Assembly (NCBI GenBank): GCA_963575745.1
Contig: CAUYUJ010016072.1
Span: 496,501 to 560,500, forward strand
DNA: 64,000 bases
Origin: Prorocentrum cordatum
Lineage: Eukaryota; Sar; Dinophyceae; Prorocentrales; Prorocentraceae
Direction of reading: 5' to 3'
The notes under the pieces were generated by a model that ran no database searches, had not been told where the DNA came from, and saw only the letters and a list, made by a program, of their open reading frames with translations. The translations under genes and the position numbers were made by a program. Below, in pieces: positions 62,961-64,000 of this stretch (its first letter is position 1; each line of letters starts with the position of its first letter).

Positions 62961-63800
62961 CGTCTTGCCACCGCGGGCCGAGACGCTTGTTGGCTGGCCG
63001 CCCGCCAGCCCGTCGGACCCAGCCTTGTCCGAAAGACAGGCGCTTCGATATCGCCATTCGGATCTGGTTCCCCTGCAGGCTAGCGCGCAGCAGCGCGCGC
63101 GGGAAGTTCAATTTTCCACGGGGAGTGGCAGGCGACGACTGGAGAGGGAGCCCAGGAACCAGCCCGCCAATGCAGCCCGTAAAGAAGTCGCGAAGGCGCC
63201 CCCCGACAGGCGACGGGGGGCCGCCATCGCATTGGGGCGGGAAAGGCGGAAGGCTACGGAATTGAAGCATTCCAGACGCATTGCAAGATTCTGTTCAGGA
63301 GTTTCGACGGGTCCGTCACCGCGCGTTCTTCACATCGACGGCAGGGCATCGGTTGGCCGGGAAGAGTGGAGGCGCGAAGTCAGGCGCGTTGGGCGGCGCC
63401 ACCACGGAGATCACTGCGATGGGGCGCCAGAGCAACAGCGGCGGATCAACTGTCTGGGCGCTGATTTTGGATGCAATCCGCCCCCCAGGGCCCACGGCAT
63501 TTGCAGTCTTGACTCCGAGGGCGCGGTTGAAGATGACACTTCAGCAGGCATCGACTGAGCGCCGCCTGAAATTTACCAGGAAGTCCCGTGCACCCTGCTG
63601 GGCTTGTGGCACCACCACCGCAATCGACGCGCGGGCACATGTACCGAGGCACCTCAAACGTGGAAAGCTGTTGGGTTCACTGGGGTTCCCAGGGAAGCCC
63701 GCGCCACGTCGCTCGGCGCGCCCAGCTGGATCGGCAAGATAGATTGCTGTTTCAAGTTGTATGCGCACTGTTTACTTCCACCTTTTCGTCAATCATTGCG
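62961..63800 (+). pseudogene. Linker between endonuclease and RT
   Basis: VLHIDGRASVGREEWRREVR (about 63324-63383) resembles a conserved step in the linker of dinoflagellate LINEs. The remainder is basic and decayed. Confidence 0.45.
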
Positions 63801-64000
63801 CGCTTCCGCTGAAACCCGCGGCTTTCGCCGCGGCCGCAGATGCGACGTCGCCGCGATCGCGAGGCAGACTTTCATTTATCGCTTATCGCTGGGGTCGCCC
63901 GCTGATTCTGGGAACAGGGGGCATCGCGACCGCTTTCGACGCGATGGGTCACGGGCAGCTTCAATTGTCGATGCGGGGCCGCAGACTCCACCCTGGATCA
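63801..64000 (+). pseudogene. Start of the RT palm, cut by the window end
   Basis: ETRGFRRGRRCDVAA (about 63810) is the 'GFRxGR' step, and in another frame WGRPLILGTGGIATAFDAMG (63890-63949) is motif A, with the catalytic Asp in A-F-D. A frameshift near 63870 separates the two. Motif C lies beyond 64000. Confidence 0.65.

Larger units (their letters stand above)
61281..64000 (+). mobile_element. Non-LTR retrotransposon with spliced-leader 5' end, continues past the window
   Basis: After the leader relics come a 70-base leader, an ORF1-like N-terminal region, an EEP endonuclease and the beginning of an RT palm, all on the plus strand. Several stops and frameshifts are present (for example TAG at 61902). 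The 3' part lies outside the window. Confidence 0.75.

Overview
The window looks like nuclear DNA of a dinoflagellate. The diagnostic signs are relics of the dinoflagellate spliced leader (core GCCATTTTGGCTCAAG) fused to retroposed sequence near 61.28-61.33 kb and, more weakly, at 18.64 kb. Supporting signs are a GC-rich, repeat-saturated sequence and decayed Ty1/copia and non-LTR retroelements whose protein motifs resemble families I know from dinoflagellate genomes. The species cannot be resolved. No bacterial, organellar, rRNA or CRISPR feature is visible.

Layout. 0-3.5 kb: low-complexity and tandem repeats. 3.52-13.74 kb: one old LTR retrotransposon of Ty1/copia order (LTR, gag, integrase C-terminus, reverse transcriptase, RNase H, polypurine tract, LTR). 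Its gag region is present twice in tandem, and the second copy carries a clean internal inversion. 13.7-29 kb: purine/pyrimidine-asymmetric low complexity, palindromic and tandem repeats, a spliced-leader-like relic after a satellite array, long GC-driven open frames with no recognisable product, and a small zinc-ribbon exon candidate. 29.8-32.1 kb: three 169-bp copies of a terminal-inverted-repeat element. 32.1-34.06 kb (minus): the 3' part of a non-LTR retrotransposon (RT, CCHC finger, RNase H). 35.4-35.7 kb (minus): a scrap of another non-LTR RT. 35.9-43.6 kb: arrays of a CCAAG/CTTGG motif spaced about 10.5 bp, in both orientations, enclosing hairpin elements, a tandem RNase H relic and an 18-bp minisatellite bounded by short inverted repeats. 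43.6-50 kb: mostly unassignable. 50.35-52.53 kb: the best open frame of the window, a 723-codon Gag-protease. 52.9-56.3 kb: a decayed non-LTR element (endonuclease, RT). 58.4-59.35 kb: two exons of what looks like a real host gene, a PP2C-family phosphatase, joined by an in-phase GT-AG intron. 59.4-61.3 kb: microsatellites, phased repeats and a 101-bp tandem repeat. 61.28 kb to the window end: a non-LTR retrotransposon that begins with three consecutive spliced-leader relics and runs off the end inside its RT.

Nearly everything recognisable is mobile or derived from mobile elements, and nearly all of it is broken by stops, frameshifts and homopolymer runs. The exceptions are the Gag-protease frame and the PP2C exons. 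Most other long open frames arise because GC-rich or short-period sequence lacks stop codons, so they are not annotated as genes. Family assignments rest on motifs read by eye; no search was run.
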